From Apoderus coryli (Eukaryota > Arthropoda > Insecta > Coleoptera > Attelabidae): 64,000 bases of DNA. Under the pieces are notes generated by a model that saw nothing but the letters and a program-made list of their open reading frames with translations, did not search any database and had not been told where the DNA came from. Shown here piece by piece: positions 11,741 through 22,430 of this stretch; the stretch's first letter is position 1; the number at the start of each line of letters is the position of its first letter. A program made the position numbers and the translations under genes. The stretch lies in NCBI GenBank assembly GCA_911728435.2, contig OU452211.1, positions 8,352,428-8,416,427 of the forward strand, written 5' to 3'.

Positions 11741-12318
11741 ATGGGGCCTTGCAGCACACCGCCACTAGAAGAATAGATTGGCGACCATGTTCGATGAAAC
11801 ATAATATATGCCTTATTAAGAAACCAGCTTTTTCAGTGTCAAATAGTGGCCTTTTTCGTAATAAGTGTAAATCAATTTTAAGTTAAAAAATCCTTAGTTT
11901 TTCGTGTCCACTTGAATCCATCTCTGTCATCCGCCACTCTTTTATGCCATTCTGTACTGTACTAGTCTACGTCTCCTAATTTACTATATATATAACGTTC
12001 GTTAACGTGATCCGAATTAATTTAATCTAGAAAGCAGCAAACGCCGGACTATAGCTGATGCCTAGTGCTGCTTTTGCACACTACTGCTGATTATGTATTT
12101 GCCGCATGTCTTTGGAAATTTATTGGCCTAGCAAACTTTCGGACATTCAGCGGATTTTAGATCGCACACATACCAACTCTGATATAACTACCTACCCACA
12201 ATTTTCACCGAATTAGAAATTAGCTAGCACCTTGCTAATAAAAATAATTATTACACATTTTTATTTAATTTAGTCAATATTCGATGATTGTTCATCATAA
12301 CAAAACTCAAATGTATTT
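11741..12318. other. No gene recognised
   Basis: Unremarkable A+T-rich sequence with a short TA run near 11985-11992. No coding or repeat structure seen. Confidence 0.45.
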
Positions 12319-12437
12319 TCAGTACCAAGATAATTTTGTCATAGAGAATGCCGAAAGCGTGTTGCTTGATAATAGCCCAAGGCCGTAGGCCGAGGGCTAT
12401 TATCCTTGAGCAACTCGCTTGAAGAATTCTCTATGAC
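12319..12437. repeat. Palindrome, copy 2, outer arms lost
   Basis: Inner palindrome with TTTGTCATAGAGAAT on the left and ATTCTCTATGAC on the right around GATAATAGCCC...GGGCTATTATC. On the left CAGTA is fused to CCAAGATAATTTTG by a small deletion, and on the right the sequence passes directly into the gene's 3' region at about 12438. Confidence 0.85.
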
Positions 12438-12469
12438 CATAGTTTTAATCAAACAAATATTATTCATTT

Positions 12470-13105
12470 TTATTTAAAACTACAGTTGTGAAAAGTACTA
12501 TTGGTAGTTAAATTGGAAAAAGAGTTTGCCGAAGTTGACGGATTGTTAATTTCCACTGTTGAAGAAATTGCTCGCATGGTGTTGATTATTTTACCATGGC
12601 GTTCTTGGGTAATATTCAAGTACGGTTTAATTGAATTAGAGCTGCTATGTCCTGTTATTTTTATTAATTGCTGTTCAGGAATTCCTTTATTTGCCAAATG
12701 GCTAACTGCAGTTGATCTGTTCGAATGATTGGATATCTTTTTACACTTAGTGTCCAAACCAATACCTTGCGCGGATGATTTGGTCCACATATTACTTGTG
12801 TTCTTGCCTACCGGTATATTGTCAAACCATGTGTCATTTTCGGATTTCCAGAAACCATTTGGTCTCAAGAATAGGCTACTGGATGTAATATTTTTCCCCC
12901 TTTTGGACAATAATCTATGGAATAACAGAACAGGGCATGCACTTTCGTTTGCAATATTTGGAACAAGCCACTTACTATTTGTACAACTTTTCGATCCTCC
13001 TTGGCATGTTTTACTGAATATTGGATTGTATTCAACTCTGTTGGTTGGCGTTCCATCATTATTTTTCTCAATCGTGAAATAATCTATAAGGAATCAGCTG
13101 GTTCA
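12470..13105 (-). pseudogene. Crypton-like tyrosine recombinase, C-terminal half only
   Basis: Reading from 13105 down, the minus strand carries the linker containing NNDGTPTNRVEYNPIFS in one frame, then LLSKRGKNITSS, FWKSENDTWFDNIPVGKN, KISNHSNRSTAVSHL (the His-x-x-Arg box), IPEQQLIKITGHSSSNS and IKPYLNI with the presumed nucleophilic Tyr. The last 146 codons, to the stop at 12470, are open. The first catalytic Arg and the N-terminal domain are deleted, so the product cannot be a complete recombinase. Confidence 0.72.
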
Positions 13106-13291
13106 CAAGCTGGACATTTTTAAACCAGTTCTCAGTTTGACGTTTAATTAATTTTTAATAAAAAAAACACCAAACTGAAAACACTACATGTAGGGTATTA
13201 TCGCTGTAATCCAGAGGTGATTGGATGAAATTTGGCACATGACTTAAAATTAAGTACTTTGATTGGTTACTATATTTAGTAAAAAATTATC

Positions 13292-13947
13292 TTCACACAA
13301 TTTATACAGGGTTTTTAACTGAACCTATAGGACCCCTACAATTTTAAATACAGCTCTGCCGCCAAGGGTGCCGATTTTGGAAAACCGCCCTTAAAAAAAT
13401 ATGTTTTTAATGTTGGCTAAATTATTCAAAAACAATCAAAATGAGAGATCAAATGCTAGCCATCAAAAATAAACTCAATTGAATTCCCTATAGAAATTGG
13501 TGTCTCTGGTGATGTATTCAAAGAAACCAGTGCCGTACAGGAAGGTCCTTGCTAAACAAATCTAAAGAATCTTTGGGAAAAAATCAGGTCCAAATTGAAA
13601 TAGTTGGCAGACTGAAATGAATTTCAAAACCATTCAATCATTTTATTTTGGGTTATACAGGGCGTAACGTTTAAAAATTTAAAATTGGTTTGATTTACAG
13701 AATTAGAAATTCCAAAGACGCTACTGTTCTATTAAACAACACTCACTTTGCATCGCCATACACACTGACAAGTCGAGCAAACGCATCGCAGTAAATTCAC
13801 TTGACAAAACGACAGACAAACAGTAAGTAACAACATTAAATTTATATTTATCCCCGAGTCCCAGTTTTATTAAACGAAACAATAACTGATGTCGCTTATA
13901 CCGATTTCTATCTTTATTTTATATATTACTGGATGTACGTATGTACC
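13292..13947. other. Dispersed-repeat-like DNA
   Basis: Contains TACAGGG sequences at about 13307 and 13659, of the kind that end short dispersed repeats elsewhere in the window. No coding sequence recognised. Confidence 0.4.
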
Positions 13948-15200
13948 TACAGGGTGATCACCTAACGAATCACAGTTGAAGTCCATTTACCCAATGCTAC
14001 TTTAGGATCCATGGTCGAAAAAAATTAAAAAAAGTATTCAAATAAATAAAATTTATGATGGCTAGATCCCATTTCTGATGCTGTTTGTAAAAATAGAAAC
14101 TTTTTATGGTTATCTTTAATAGATTTTAACTTATAGCTGTTTTTACTTGCCAATCAAAGGAAAAAACTCCTCAAAAAATTGAACCAAATAAACCGTGGAA
14201 ACAAAATTGAGTTCAGTCAAAATTTCTTCAATTAGAACAATAACGAAAACTGGAGATTGCCATTGAACCATTTGGTTTTCTGGTAAACGTTATTTTGATT
14301 TAAATCTACCATTAACTTGCAATTTATCGGTTTCCATAAAAATGGTAGAAATCACAACATCGACGTAATTAGCTTTTTTGTAGCTTATAAGTTGCTCTTT
14401 ATAATTAATTTATGTGTAAAATGTACCCAAATGCCCCCTACATCTACGCCAATGAACAGTAAATGACAGCCAAAATAATGCCGATTATTTTAGGTTATCG
14501 GTCCACAAATACATACATTTTTGTCAAAATCGGTTAGCTAGTTTTTGAGAAATGAACAAAAAAGTTAATTTGGCCACTAAATTTGGACGCCCTGTATCTC
14601 GATAACAAAGCATTTGCGGACATGGGTTCAATGGCAAAAAATGCTTAAATTACTTTCAGGAATCTTCAGTTTTCGTTTGTTGCAATCATAATGAATCACC
14701 CTGTATAGTGGCGTTAAATCTGTTAAATAATTTCGCAATCCTATAACAGCGTTAGCGGGGGCTGCATTTTCTAAGAGTTCTAACTCCCGTTACCTAAACT
14801 TTCTCTCATTAACCAATCCACGCACCAAACACCAATTGAACATTATACACTGTGTCCCCGAATTTTTTTGACAAATCTTGTAAATGAGAAAAAAAATTTC
14901 AAGTTGGAACTTAAGTTCCTGGGTCCAGCCCTGCTCTTAGTTTCGAAAAATCATGGATGGCTTTGATAATTTTTAAAAAATGTAGGTGCCTACTTTGATT
15001 TGATTTTTGAACCGTTTTTTATCGAAAAAGTGCAAAAAAGAGAATTATACAATAGTATTAATAAGTTATTTAATTTTTTTAATATTAATAATTAGCACAA
15101 TTACAAAAATTATCAAAGAAATTACATCTTAGTACCTACTAATACTACATTTTTAATCAATCAATCTGCATCTCCTGACGAATTATCGTATGCTGCTCAA

Positions 15201-15690
15201 ATGAGCCTTGGAGCATCAGGAAAAACAGATGCGTTTAAAGTGATAAAAGAAATTACGACAACGATTCCAAAGCGAGCGACAAAATACAAAGATGCTTTTG
15301 CAATGGCAGAAAAAACTCAGTCAAGGCTACTGTCAGGAGAAAATGCAATGTCGATATTAGTGGAAGCATTGTGCGATCCAGAACGATTTCCATCCTATAG
15401 GACAGTACAACAGACAAAGAAGCTAATGTTATCTAGAATATATTGTGGTTAAACTTCAATTGCTGTTAGATCACACTCTACAACGATTAGTTTGTGTTCA
15501 AGAAAGTGTCCATCTTGCTCTCAACCAAGCGGAGTTAACGGATTTATTTACAAAGTGGGGATTTGATGGAAGTTCAGGCCACAGTTCTTATAAACAGGCA
15601 TTTCATGGAGTAAATGCCTCAGATGCTTCAGTTTTCATAACATCAATTGTACCAATAAAATTAGACGCCGCCTCTACAATTTGGTTTTAT
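15201..15690 (+). pseudogene. Relic of Transib/RAG1-like transposase
   Basis: An 83-codon frame starting MSLGASGKTDAFKVIKE contains AITTTIPKRA-like and YRTVQQTKKL segments, followed after a frameshift at about 15445 by VKLQLLLDHTLQRLV, LFTKWGFDGSSGHSSYKQAF and ASVFITSIVPIKL. As I recall them, invertebrate RAG1/Transib-like proteins share this order: a conserved lead-in, a LLDHT helix, then KWG-DG(S/T)SG-S-YKQ, where the Asp is in the position of the first catalytic acid, then SIVP-QL. The rest of the catalytic core is absent; the match stops at about 15685 where a tRNA-derived SINE follows. Assigned from motif memory, not a search. Confidence 0.5.
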
Positions 15691-15701
15691 TTCTTTTACA
15701 T

Positions 15702-15790
15702 ACGGCCGTAGCCCAGTGGTATTGGGTGAGGCTTGGATGCGGAATGTCCTGAGTTCGATCCCAGCTCTTGTTTTTACTTTTTTATTGATA
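15702..15790 (+). repeat. tRNA-derived SINE head
   Basis: TAGCCCAGTGG (15709-15719) fits the pol III A box and GAGTTCGATCCC (15751-15762) fits the B box, spaced as in a tRNA. The acceptor ends do not pair and the arms are poor, so this is not a functional tRNA. A T-rich stretch follows. It interrupts the RAG1/Transib-like relic, consistent with retroposition into it. Confidence 0.65.
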
Positions 15791-16577
15791 ATTTTTGAAT
15801 AAAATAGCTGGGTGTGTTATTATTAATGTTTTTATAATTATAATACTATAAATAATAGTGTATTATGGATTTTAAACCATTTTCAACGTCCAATATTAAC
15901 TAGCAAAGAGCATTGGCTACAATATACGTGATCACCCTGTAGATACGTGCATATTGCATAGTTTATCATAGTCATCTTGCAATAATACGCTGTTAAGTCT
16001 ACATTAATTGAAAATATAACGACTGAAACAAAGTAGATAGTAACAATAAAGTGAAACACGTGTGATCTACAACTGGCAGGTGCATACCAAACTCGCTCTT
16101 GTCACTCAAACCTGGTAATAAAGTATAGCAGAAACAATACGGACGAGACTTTCTGGACCAGCGACAAATTGGAAAGAAATGGATCGTACATTGTTTCAAA
16201 ATGCATATAAATATACTCTGCCAATTAGATTTTAAATTTGAAACAAATAAAAATATAAATAATAATCAGATAAATGGTAAGGAAAGTAGCCTTGCCAACA
16301 ATTATTGTGAGCCCTGCTGAGTTGGAGGTACCGAGGATTTCAAGGCCAGAAACAATCTGATTGATTAGTTGTTGTAACTCTTCTATTTAGTTCCCCGTCC
16401 TAGTCAACTCAATTAAAATCTTCGTTACGTCCGACACGAGGATATGATGGCCGACGAACTATAGCTAGGCAACTGCGGAACTGGATTGCCTCTCACAAAT
16501 AATATCCTTTGCTCTATTATTAAGAATGGAGTACCTTTGGAACACTTACGGCTGTCTAGTAATATGTTTATTTATAA
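15791..16577. other. No gene recognised
   Basis: A+T-rich DNA. The 66-codon minus-strand frame at 15999-16199 has no motif. Nothing else supported. Confidence 0.45.
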
Positions 16578-16579
16578 TA

Positions 16580-16624
16580 CACTGCTCAAAAAAATTAAAG
16601 GAACACTTTTGGATAACCCTGTAA
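16580..16624. repeat. Left terminal inverted repeat of the Tc1-like element
   Basis: Pairs with 18034-18077; the only clear differences are one extra A in the A-run and a GGATAACC/GTATAACC-type mismatch inside. Confidence 0.9.
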
Positions 16625-16879
16625 TTTTTTGGCTTGCTGTTATTAACAAATGAAAATTATATTTCCATAATGGATTTACATTTTGTTTTTGTGATTTGTT
16701 AAAAAATAAACGTGATTATGCTCATTTATTCGAAATAAGTTTAATATTCCACAGCAAGTACAAAAAATAAAGTGATTATGAAAATATTCACATTTAGGTT
16801 TTATGTCGCGGCAGGCTTAGAGAGCGTCATCGGGCAACGGCATGACAGTTTGTAGTTGTTGAATTCATTATCTGTCAAA

Positions 16880-17881
16880 ATGAGAGATCTTAGCGAGATA
16901 GAACTCACTCGTGCTGTTATAGCTTTAGTTGAAATTGGTGTAAAAAATCGACAAGTAGCTAGAAATTTTAATCGCAGTATGTCAGTTATCAAACATGTGT
17001 AAAATCGCTATAGAGAGACTGGACCATATAAAAGACAGACCGAATAAGGTCGAAATCGCAAAACTACACAAATTCAGGACCGATATTTAGTAGTTCTTCT
17101 TTGCGAAAACGAATAGCGACAGCAAGAGACCTTCAAAGTACACTTAGGATGGCTCATCAGGTAACCATTTCTAACCAGACTGTCAGAAACAGGTTACGGG
17201 AAGGAGATTTAAAACCAAGAAGGCCGGTACGAAAACCTGTTTTAACTCGACATCATAAAACTATGCGATTAAACTTTGCTCGTGAACATTTGGGATGGCA
17301 ACTTCGACAACGGAGGCCAGTACTTTTTACGGACGCATCAAGATTTCATCTCACTCGTTGTGATGACCGATTGCGTGTGTATAGACGTCCGAATGAACGA
17401 TAATCCACTGATGCTGTAGAAGAAGTATCCAGATTTGGAGATGGTTCGATAATGGCCTGAGGTGGAATAAGTTTGGACGTAAAAACTGATCTTGTAGTGA
17501 TACTGGGAAGTTTTACAGCTGCAAGATATATGGATATCAGTCTGTTAGATCAGGTTATTCCTGCAGCATATGGTATAGGCCCTGATTTTCTTGGATAATG
17601 CAAGGCCTCATACTGCTGCGATTACTATAGATTTTCTTAACGAGCATGATATTCGTAAAGTGGATTGGCCAGCGATAAACCCTGACGTCAATCCAATTGA
17701 ACCCTTATGGGATATATTGGACAGACGTGTTCGACGTCGACCAAATCCACCTCAAACCCTTCAGCAACTAACAGAAGCCTTAATCGAAGAGTGGGACAGT
17801 ATATCACAGGAAGACATTCGGAGACTCGTGAGAAGATGCCAAATAGTCATTCGTGCTGCTGGAGGGCACACGCGATACTAA
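16880..17881 (+). pseudogene. Tc1-like DD34E transposase, inactivated
   Basis: ATG at 16880 (MRDLSEIELTRAVIALVEIG) opens the paired-type DNA-binding domain, but there is a stop at about 17000 and further stops or shifts near 17047 and 17100. The frame 17101-17403 gives the linker and the first catalytic block LFTDASRFHL (Asp). Stops near 17403 and 17458 follow. The last 96 codons in another frame (17591-17881) give LDNARPHTA with the second Asp and NPIEPLWDIL with the Glu; 34 residues separate these, the DD34E spacing of the Tc1 group. About 334 codons in all, the normal length, with several disabling lesions. Confidence 0.9.
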
Positions 17882-18033
17882 AACACATTGGTTTTCAGAT
17901 AGCGGAACATTGCCATTTGAAAAATGTTTTCTTTTCATTTTGTTATGGGCAGTTTTTTTTAAATGTTGATCTTAGTTTACAAATAAAGGATTAGTTGAAA
18001 GTTCTATTAATTGGATTATTACAAGATCATAAG

Positions 18034-18077
18034 TTACAGGGTTATACAAAAGTGTTCCTTTAATTTTTTGAGCAGTG
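18034..18077. repeat. Right terminal inverted repeat of the Tc1-like element
   Basis: Complement of 16580-16624, starting TTACAGGGTTATACAAAAG and followed directly by the TA target duplication. Confidence 0.9.
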
Positions 18078-18407
18078 TATTATCAAACTTCATGTTCTGC
18101 AGAAATATAAAAATTATATAATCTACTACTAAATTCTAAACTCTTACCATTTTATTAGTCAATGATAGGGTCTGGTGATTTATGAAAAGAATATGCACGA
18201 TTGTGGTCTTACCTGAAACAAAAGAAAAAAAATGAAGTCATACCTATATTTGTTGTTAAGGTTGTGTTTTAATAAAATACTAGTTTAAATACCAGGTCAT
18301 TTAATAAGTCCGTATGATTAGTAAGAAAACACTACACTACAAAAAATTGCTGTAAGTCCTGGTGATTTTTGATAATAAATCAATATCGACTATGAATATT
18401 TACCATA

Positions 18408-18917
18408 ACATCCAAGTCATTTATATGTTACAGATACTTACATGTATTATTACATCAAAAAGTGAACATGTACATTTACTTATCATGATATGTCTTGATT
18501 TCTATGTATGTCCATAATAGGAATCTTACATTAAATTTCATTTTCAAATAATTAAAACTACATAAACCTTGTATTAATTATTACACAACTGAATGTGTAA
18601 ATTTACCTATCAATGCATGCTTTTATTTTACATATATAGCAATGTAATTTTTACACAACATCCAAGTAATTTATAGGTTACAGATACTTACATATATTAT
18701 TACATTAAAAACTGAACATTTACATTTACCTATCATGACATGTCTTGATTTGTATGTAGAACATGTCCATAATAGGAATCTATACATTAAATTTCATTTT
18801 CAAATAATTAAAACTACATAAACCTTGTACTAATTATTACACAACTGAATGTCTAAATTTACCTATCAACACATGCTTTTATTTTACATACAGCTATAGA
18901 AATGTAATTTTTACATA
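18408..18917. repeat. Two-unit tandem duplication, about 250 bp per unit
   Basis: ACATCCAAGT-ATTTATA at 18408 recurs at 18658, and the rest of the unit (TTACAGATACTTACAT, CTTGATTT-TATGTA, CATAATAGGAATCT, CATAAACCTTGTA) follows in the same order in both. Differences are mostly single bases plus a few small indels. Non-coding and AT-rich. Confidence 0.85.
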
Positions 18918-19829
18918 GTAAACCAGGGCATAATATTACCTATGATATTTAAGGTAATTTTACACAAACTTTATTTGTAGTGTAGTGTAGTGTAGGCTTT
19001 AATTCTTGCACCGATTGGATTTTGTAAGAAAATTTGGATGATCTATGCATATTTGAAGAAATTGTGCGCTTCTGAATGGAGAGACTAGGATCGCTACGAA
19101 CAAACTGATTAAAATTTCGTTTGAAACACATTGTGTAGTTATCACAATGATGAGCCTCAGAGAGTCCAGTACAGACCCACTAATTTTGCACCTACCTACC
19201 CACCTATATTTAGTTTCTACCCTCCCGTTTAGTACTTTGGGAACAGCCTAAAGTTGAGAAAAAAAGCCATGGCAAACTGAAACCTTATATCAACATTATG
19301 TTACAGAATCAATGATTCAGTTTGTGAGGAACGGATCGTAAAGATTATTTTATATTTTGATGAAAACACATGATAACTTGATAAAGCTATTAGTTGTTTC
19401 TTCTATGATTTTCCTGACATCTTTTTTTTGGCTTGAATAATAACTTTTCATTTTCTTTCTCAGCTTCGGCCTTCTTCGTTTGTCACAAAGTGGTTAACAC
19501 AAATTCCATCTACTTTAGTAGTTTAACATCTCAGAAAGCTACTTTTTTTCTGCTTACCCAGTATTTTAGGATAGGAAAAATTACCTACATAATTTTCTGG
19601 AGCAAAGGCTCTTTCCTATGGAGCCTTGTTGTGCGCCTGCAACGCGAAGAGTATCTGCCTCTGACTTTTCATTTTATTTATATGAATAAGATAATCTACC
19701 AATATTGATGTGCTGGCCCGGATTGTTACTTGGGTTGATCAGTATGAATGGCATAACAAAAGGCACACCGGCATCCAAGAAGAAGGTTACAGAGACAGTC
19801 GGGAAAACTCATGACGACCATCTTTTAGA
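18918..19829. other. No gene recognised
   Basis: Small frames at 18949-19131 and 19433-19708 show no motif. A TAGTG-type micro-repeat lies near 18978-18993. Confidence 0.4.
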
Positions 19830-20010
19830 AGGAATCCTATTGAATAATGTAAAGACAAGAGAATACTACGCCGCAATCTTATAGAACAGTTAATGAAGCA
19901 ACCAGCAGAAAAGAAAAGTTGACGAAAGACATGCTTCGCCACGACAAAAGTCGCGTCGCACTGGCTGCTCTGCACAAAATGGGCTTCGATATTAGAAATC
20001 ACCCATGGCT
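19830..20010 (+). pseudogene. Mariner (SETMAR-like) transposase fragment around the second catalytic Asp
   Basis: Sequence gives TREYYAAIL, then after a shift KLTKDMLRHDKSRVALAAL and HKMGFDIRNHP. The family has REYYA--L, a basic linker, LTK--L--HDNAPAHKSRVA and a G(F/W)---HPPYSPDLAP block. The NAPAH residues next to the catalytic Asp have been deleted here and the SPDLAP block is lost. A short decayed piece. Confidence 0.6.
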
Positions 20011-20756
20011 GGTAGTGAGTTTTTAAAACATTTTGGAGATGTCCTAAATTTCTATCTTCAAAGATACAAAAGTTACACCCGATAATTTGATAAGAATCAG
20101 AATGCTTTTGATTGATGTAAATCATGGTTGGAATAAACTATCGCCAACCATGTCTAAACAGTTTTGTGCGATTTGTCAACACCAACTAAATCATTAATCG
20201 TCAAATCAATACCAAAATTTAAGAAAATATATGCATTACCACTATTGATCCAAAGATTCCAGAGCAAAAAGCATACCCTGTAGTTTAACTACAAACGTTT
20301 CTATTCCGGATTGATCGACAACAAAATTTTATTAGTGCAGTTCTCTTCCTCCTCTTTCCTCCTTTCCCTTACTTTTGTTTCCATCCATCCATCTCATCCA
20401 TATAGGTGGGGTATATCTATGTAGCCATCTATCCACGACCCCGCTTTTGTCCTGCAATAGCTAATATATAACAAAATCCTGCCGATAAACTAAGACAATA
20501 CCTATATATTATTATCCTTTTGCTTGGATTCTGTATATGTCACTCTGTGTGAATGTGAGTGTACAAGAAACGACATCGACATAGACGGACGGACAGACGT
20601 GCAGGTGACACTTGGATAGCGTTGTTTCTTGTTGCAAAGGCAAAAAGGGACGCAAGCTAATTCGACCAAGGAAGTGACATTTCCATTTGTCCTACGCTGG
20701 TAAAACCAAACTAGCCACAGTAGGTTGAAGTTATATAACAGCACAAATCCGAGCTG
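20011..20756. other. No gene recognised
   Basis: Pyrimidine-rich CCATCCATCCATCT near 20383-20395 and GACGGACGGACAGACG near 20583-20598 are simple-sequence patches. No coding region supported. Confidence 0.45.
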
Positions 20757-21747
20757 AAGTACAAATGCTTGACAGCTATTTAAATTGCCGTTGTCAATAT
20801 GTGCAGACTAGCAGAGGTATTTCTAGATCAGGTAAAATTTATTCTGGAGTTCCTCAAGGCTCTATTTTGGGCCCTTTATTATTCTCCTTGTATACCATAA
20901 CTCTTCCATCAAGTCTTGCATATTGTGAAAGTTACATGTACGCTGATGATAGTCTACTGAGATTTTCATTTCAAGGTGAGGATGTTGTCAATGCCAACCA
21001 GAAAATAAATTACGATTTGGATTCCCTAGCCCTGTGGTCTGATAAATATCAATTAACAATAAATGCTGCAAAAACACAAGTCTCGTTTTTTGGTAAAAAC
21101 AAACAACATGTTAAAAATTGTATGCATACAGACAAGGTCAGACTAGTGTTGAATTCTGAATTACGCTTCAATGATCACATCTCTAAATGCATTTTAAAGT
21201 CATATGCCTCATTGAAGATGCTTTATCCACATAGACACGTTCTCTCTATTGAACTTAAAGCTAGACTCACTCTCACTAACACTCTGGTTTTGAGTAATTT
21301 TAATTTTTGTGACGTTGTTTATGGCCCCTGTTTGCTAAATATTGATAAAAATCGTATCCAACGCATTCAAAAATCATGTTTGAGGTACATTTTTGGTATT
21401 AGAAGTACGAACCTGTAAGCCATAAACTATTAAGTACCAAATGGCTCTCCATGAACGACCGGAGGCAGTTACATTCAGCGGTTTTATTTCATACAATTAT
21501 TATGACTAGACAACCCCCATATCAGTATAATAAAATTAAGTTCCGATCGGATGTACATAACATGAACATTAGGTCCAGAAATCTTCTTTCTCCCCCAAGC
21601 CACAGAACTGCCATTTTTGAGCGATCATTCACTTTTCAGATTTACAAAATCTATAATCGCACACCTGATTACTTAAAAAAGTTAAATGTATACTCCTTTA
21701 AGAAAAAAATTCGTGATCACTTATTTATTGAATCCACTTTGAACTGA
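20757..21747 (+). pseudogene. Reverse transcriptase C-terminal part, one frameshift
   Basis: The frame from 20765 begins MLDSYLNCRCQYVQ, equivalent to the WF-SYL--R-Q-V segment. It continues with SGVPQGSILGPLLFSLY (RT motif 4/5 region) and YMYADDSLL, the catalytic YADD, then LALWSDKYQLTINAAKTQ. It stops at 21418 and resumes in another frame at about 21440 (RRQLHSAVLFHTIIM...) to a stop at 21747. The part after the RT core, LVLSNFNFCDVVYGP and FFERSF-like AIFERSFTFQIYKIYNRTP, closely parallels the element at 31.3-32.1 kb. The endonuclease and N-terminal RT are absent. Confidence 0.8.
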
Positions 21748-22080
21748 TCCCCAATTTCCCAATATTTAAAATGACGATACTAACTTATATTTTTTTGAAT
21801 TTGTACATATTTTATGTTGTTATTGAGTTAATTAGAGTCATTTTTCAGACCTTTTTGTTCAATTTTGGGAGCTTCACAATATGATTTTTTTTTGTTTATC
21901 TATTTTTCACTGTTACTGTACTTTGAATATGATATTTTAGTTTGGTCTGAATTTCTATATCAGTTTTTACTGCCATTCATCCCATTTTGTGGTTCTTTTT
22001 TTTTGTCTAAATATTTATAATATATTGAATATGTATCTTATCTTGAACTGCAAATAAACTTATTATTATTATTATTATTA
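20757..22080 (+). mobile_element. 5'-truncated Jockey-like non-LTR retrotransposon with (TTA)n tail
   Basis: Starts within the RT domain and ends, after a roughly 330 bp 3' untranslated region, with AATAAACTTATTATTATTATTA at about 22054-22080. A polyadenylation-type AATAAA followed by a TTA repeat is the same terminal arrangement as in the minus-strand elements at 28.6 and 30.9 kb, so the three are probably related. 5' truncation is usual for target-primed reverse transcription. Confidence 0.75.
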
Positions 22081-22089
22081 AGTCCTCGT

Positions 22090-22430
22090 CCTTTGTTTTC
22101 GATAACTAATCCACGTGTCATCATATGGGGATCAAACATGTATCCTTGAAGGACATCGAACGCATTAGCTAACAGTCAATTGTTGAGGGTTATGCTCCAG
22201 AAACTGTAACGATCTGTAAGATAAGATGTCAGCAGTCTCAGAGCTACACACACGCATTACGGGGTTAAAATCCTTCGAGAGGTCGAGCAACAGGGCTGCA
22301 CAACTGTTGCCATAGAAGGCATTATTTTAAGAAATAAGTAGTCTATTTTCGTAGTGGAGAAAAATAAACCATTTGGCGTTCAAAATATTTATAGGTGCCT
22401 TCTCAAACACCTTGCCGAACAGGGGTGTTT
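22090..22430 (-). pseudogene. Relic of a second non-LTR reverse transcriptase
   Basis: Minus strand reads GKVFEKAPINILNAKWF, then NSCAALLLDLSKDFNPVMR and SYRSLQFLEHN. The central LLDLSKDFNPV matches the RT motif LDLSKAFDTV, with the catalytic Asp of FD replaced by Asn. It abuts the tail of the preceding plus-strand element, so one may have inserted beside the other. Confidence 0.5.

Larger units (their letters stand above)
12319..13291 (-). mobile_element. Palindrome-tailed tyrosine recombinase element, copy 2 (internally deleted)
   Basis: Minus-strand copy. Its 5' end is the short terminal repeat AGTAAAAAATTAT ending at 13290; the palindrome is at 12319-12437. The N-terminal half of the gene has been removed by a deletion joining the leader (GACATTTTTAAACCAG) to the WRGG region near 13110. 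The inner copy of the short inverted repeat and the outer right palindrome arm are also deleted (junction near 12437), as is the outer left arm. Confidence 0.7.
13948..15943 (+). mobile_element. Possible DNA transposon bounded by CTACAGGGTGATCAC, carrying a RAG1/Transib-like relic
   Basis: CTACAGGGTGATCAC near 13948 reappears inverted as GTGATCACCCTGTAG near 15929-15943, about 2 kb apart, with the RAG1/Transib-like coding relic between. This could be a terminal inverted repeat, but similar CCCTGTA ends are common in the window, other such ends lie inside the interval (about 14590 and 14698), and I see no convincing target duplication. The pairing may therefore be coincidental. Confidence 0.3.
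16580..18077 (+). mobile_element. Tc1-like DNA transposon, full length by ends
   Basis: A terminal inverted repeat of about 45 bp starts CACTGCTCAAAAAAATTAAA at 16580 and its complement ends TTTAATTTTTTGAGCAGTG at 18077. The arms continue through AAGGAACACTTTTG and AACCCTGTAA with few differences. TA dinucleotides at 16578-16579 and 18078-18079 are the expected Tc1/mariner target duplication. The 1498 bp length is usual for the group. The ends look intact enough to be recognised by a transposase supplied elsewhere, though the internal gene is broken. Confidence 0.92.

Noticed and set aside
12501..13082. Plus-strand frames opposite recombinase copy 2 (75 and 117 codons), also seen at 40834-41418
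   Set aside because: They are antisense shadows of the recombinase coding sequence and recur only because the element is repeated.
15702..15775. Functional tRNA gene
   Set aside because: A and B boxes fit, but acceptor and anticodon arms do not pair; better explained as a SINE head.
19433..19708. 91-codon frame with hydrophobic stretches, possible membrane protein
   Set aside because: T-rich DNA gives Phe/Leu/Ser-rich text by chance; no start context or conservation seen.
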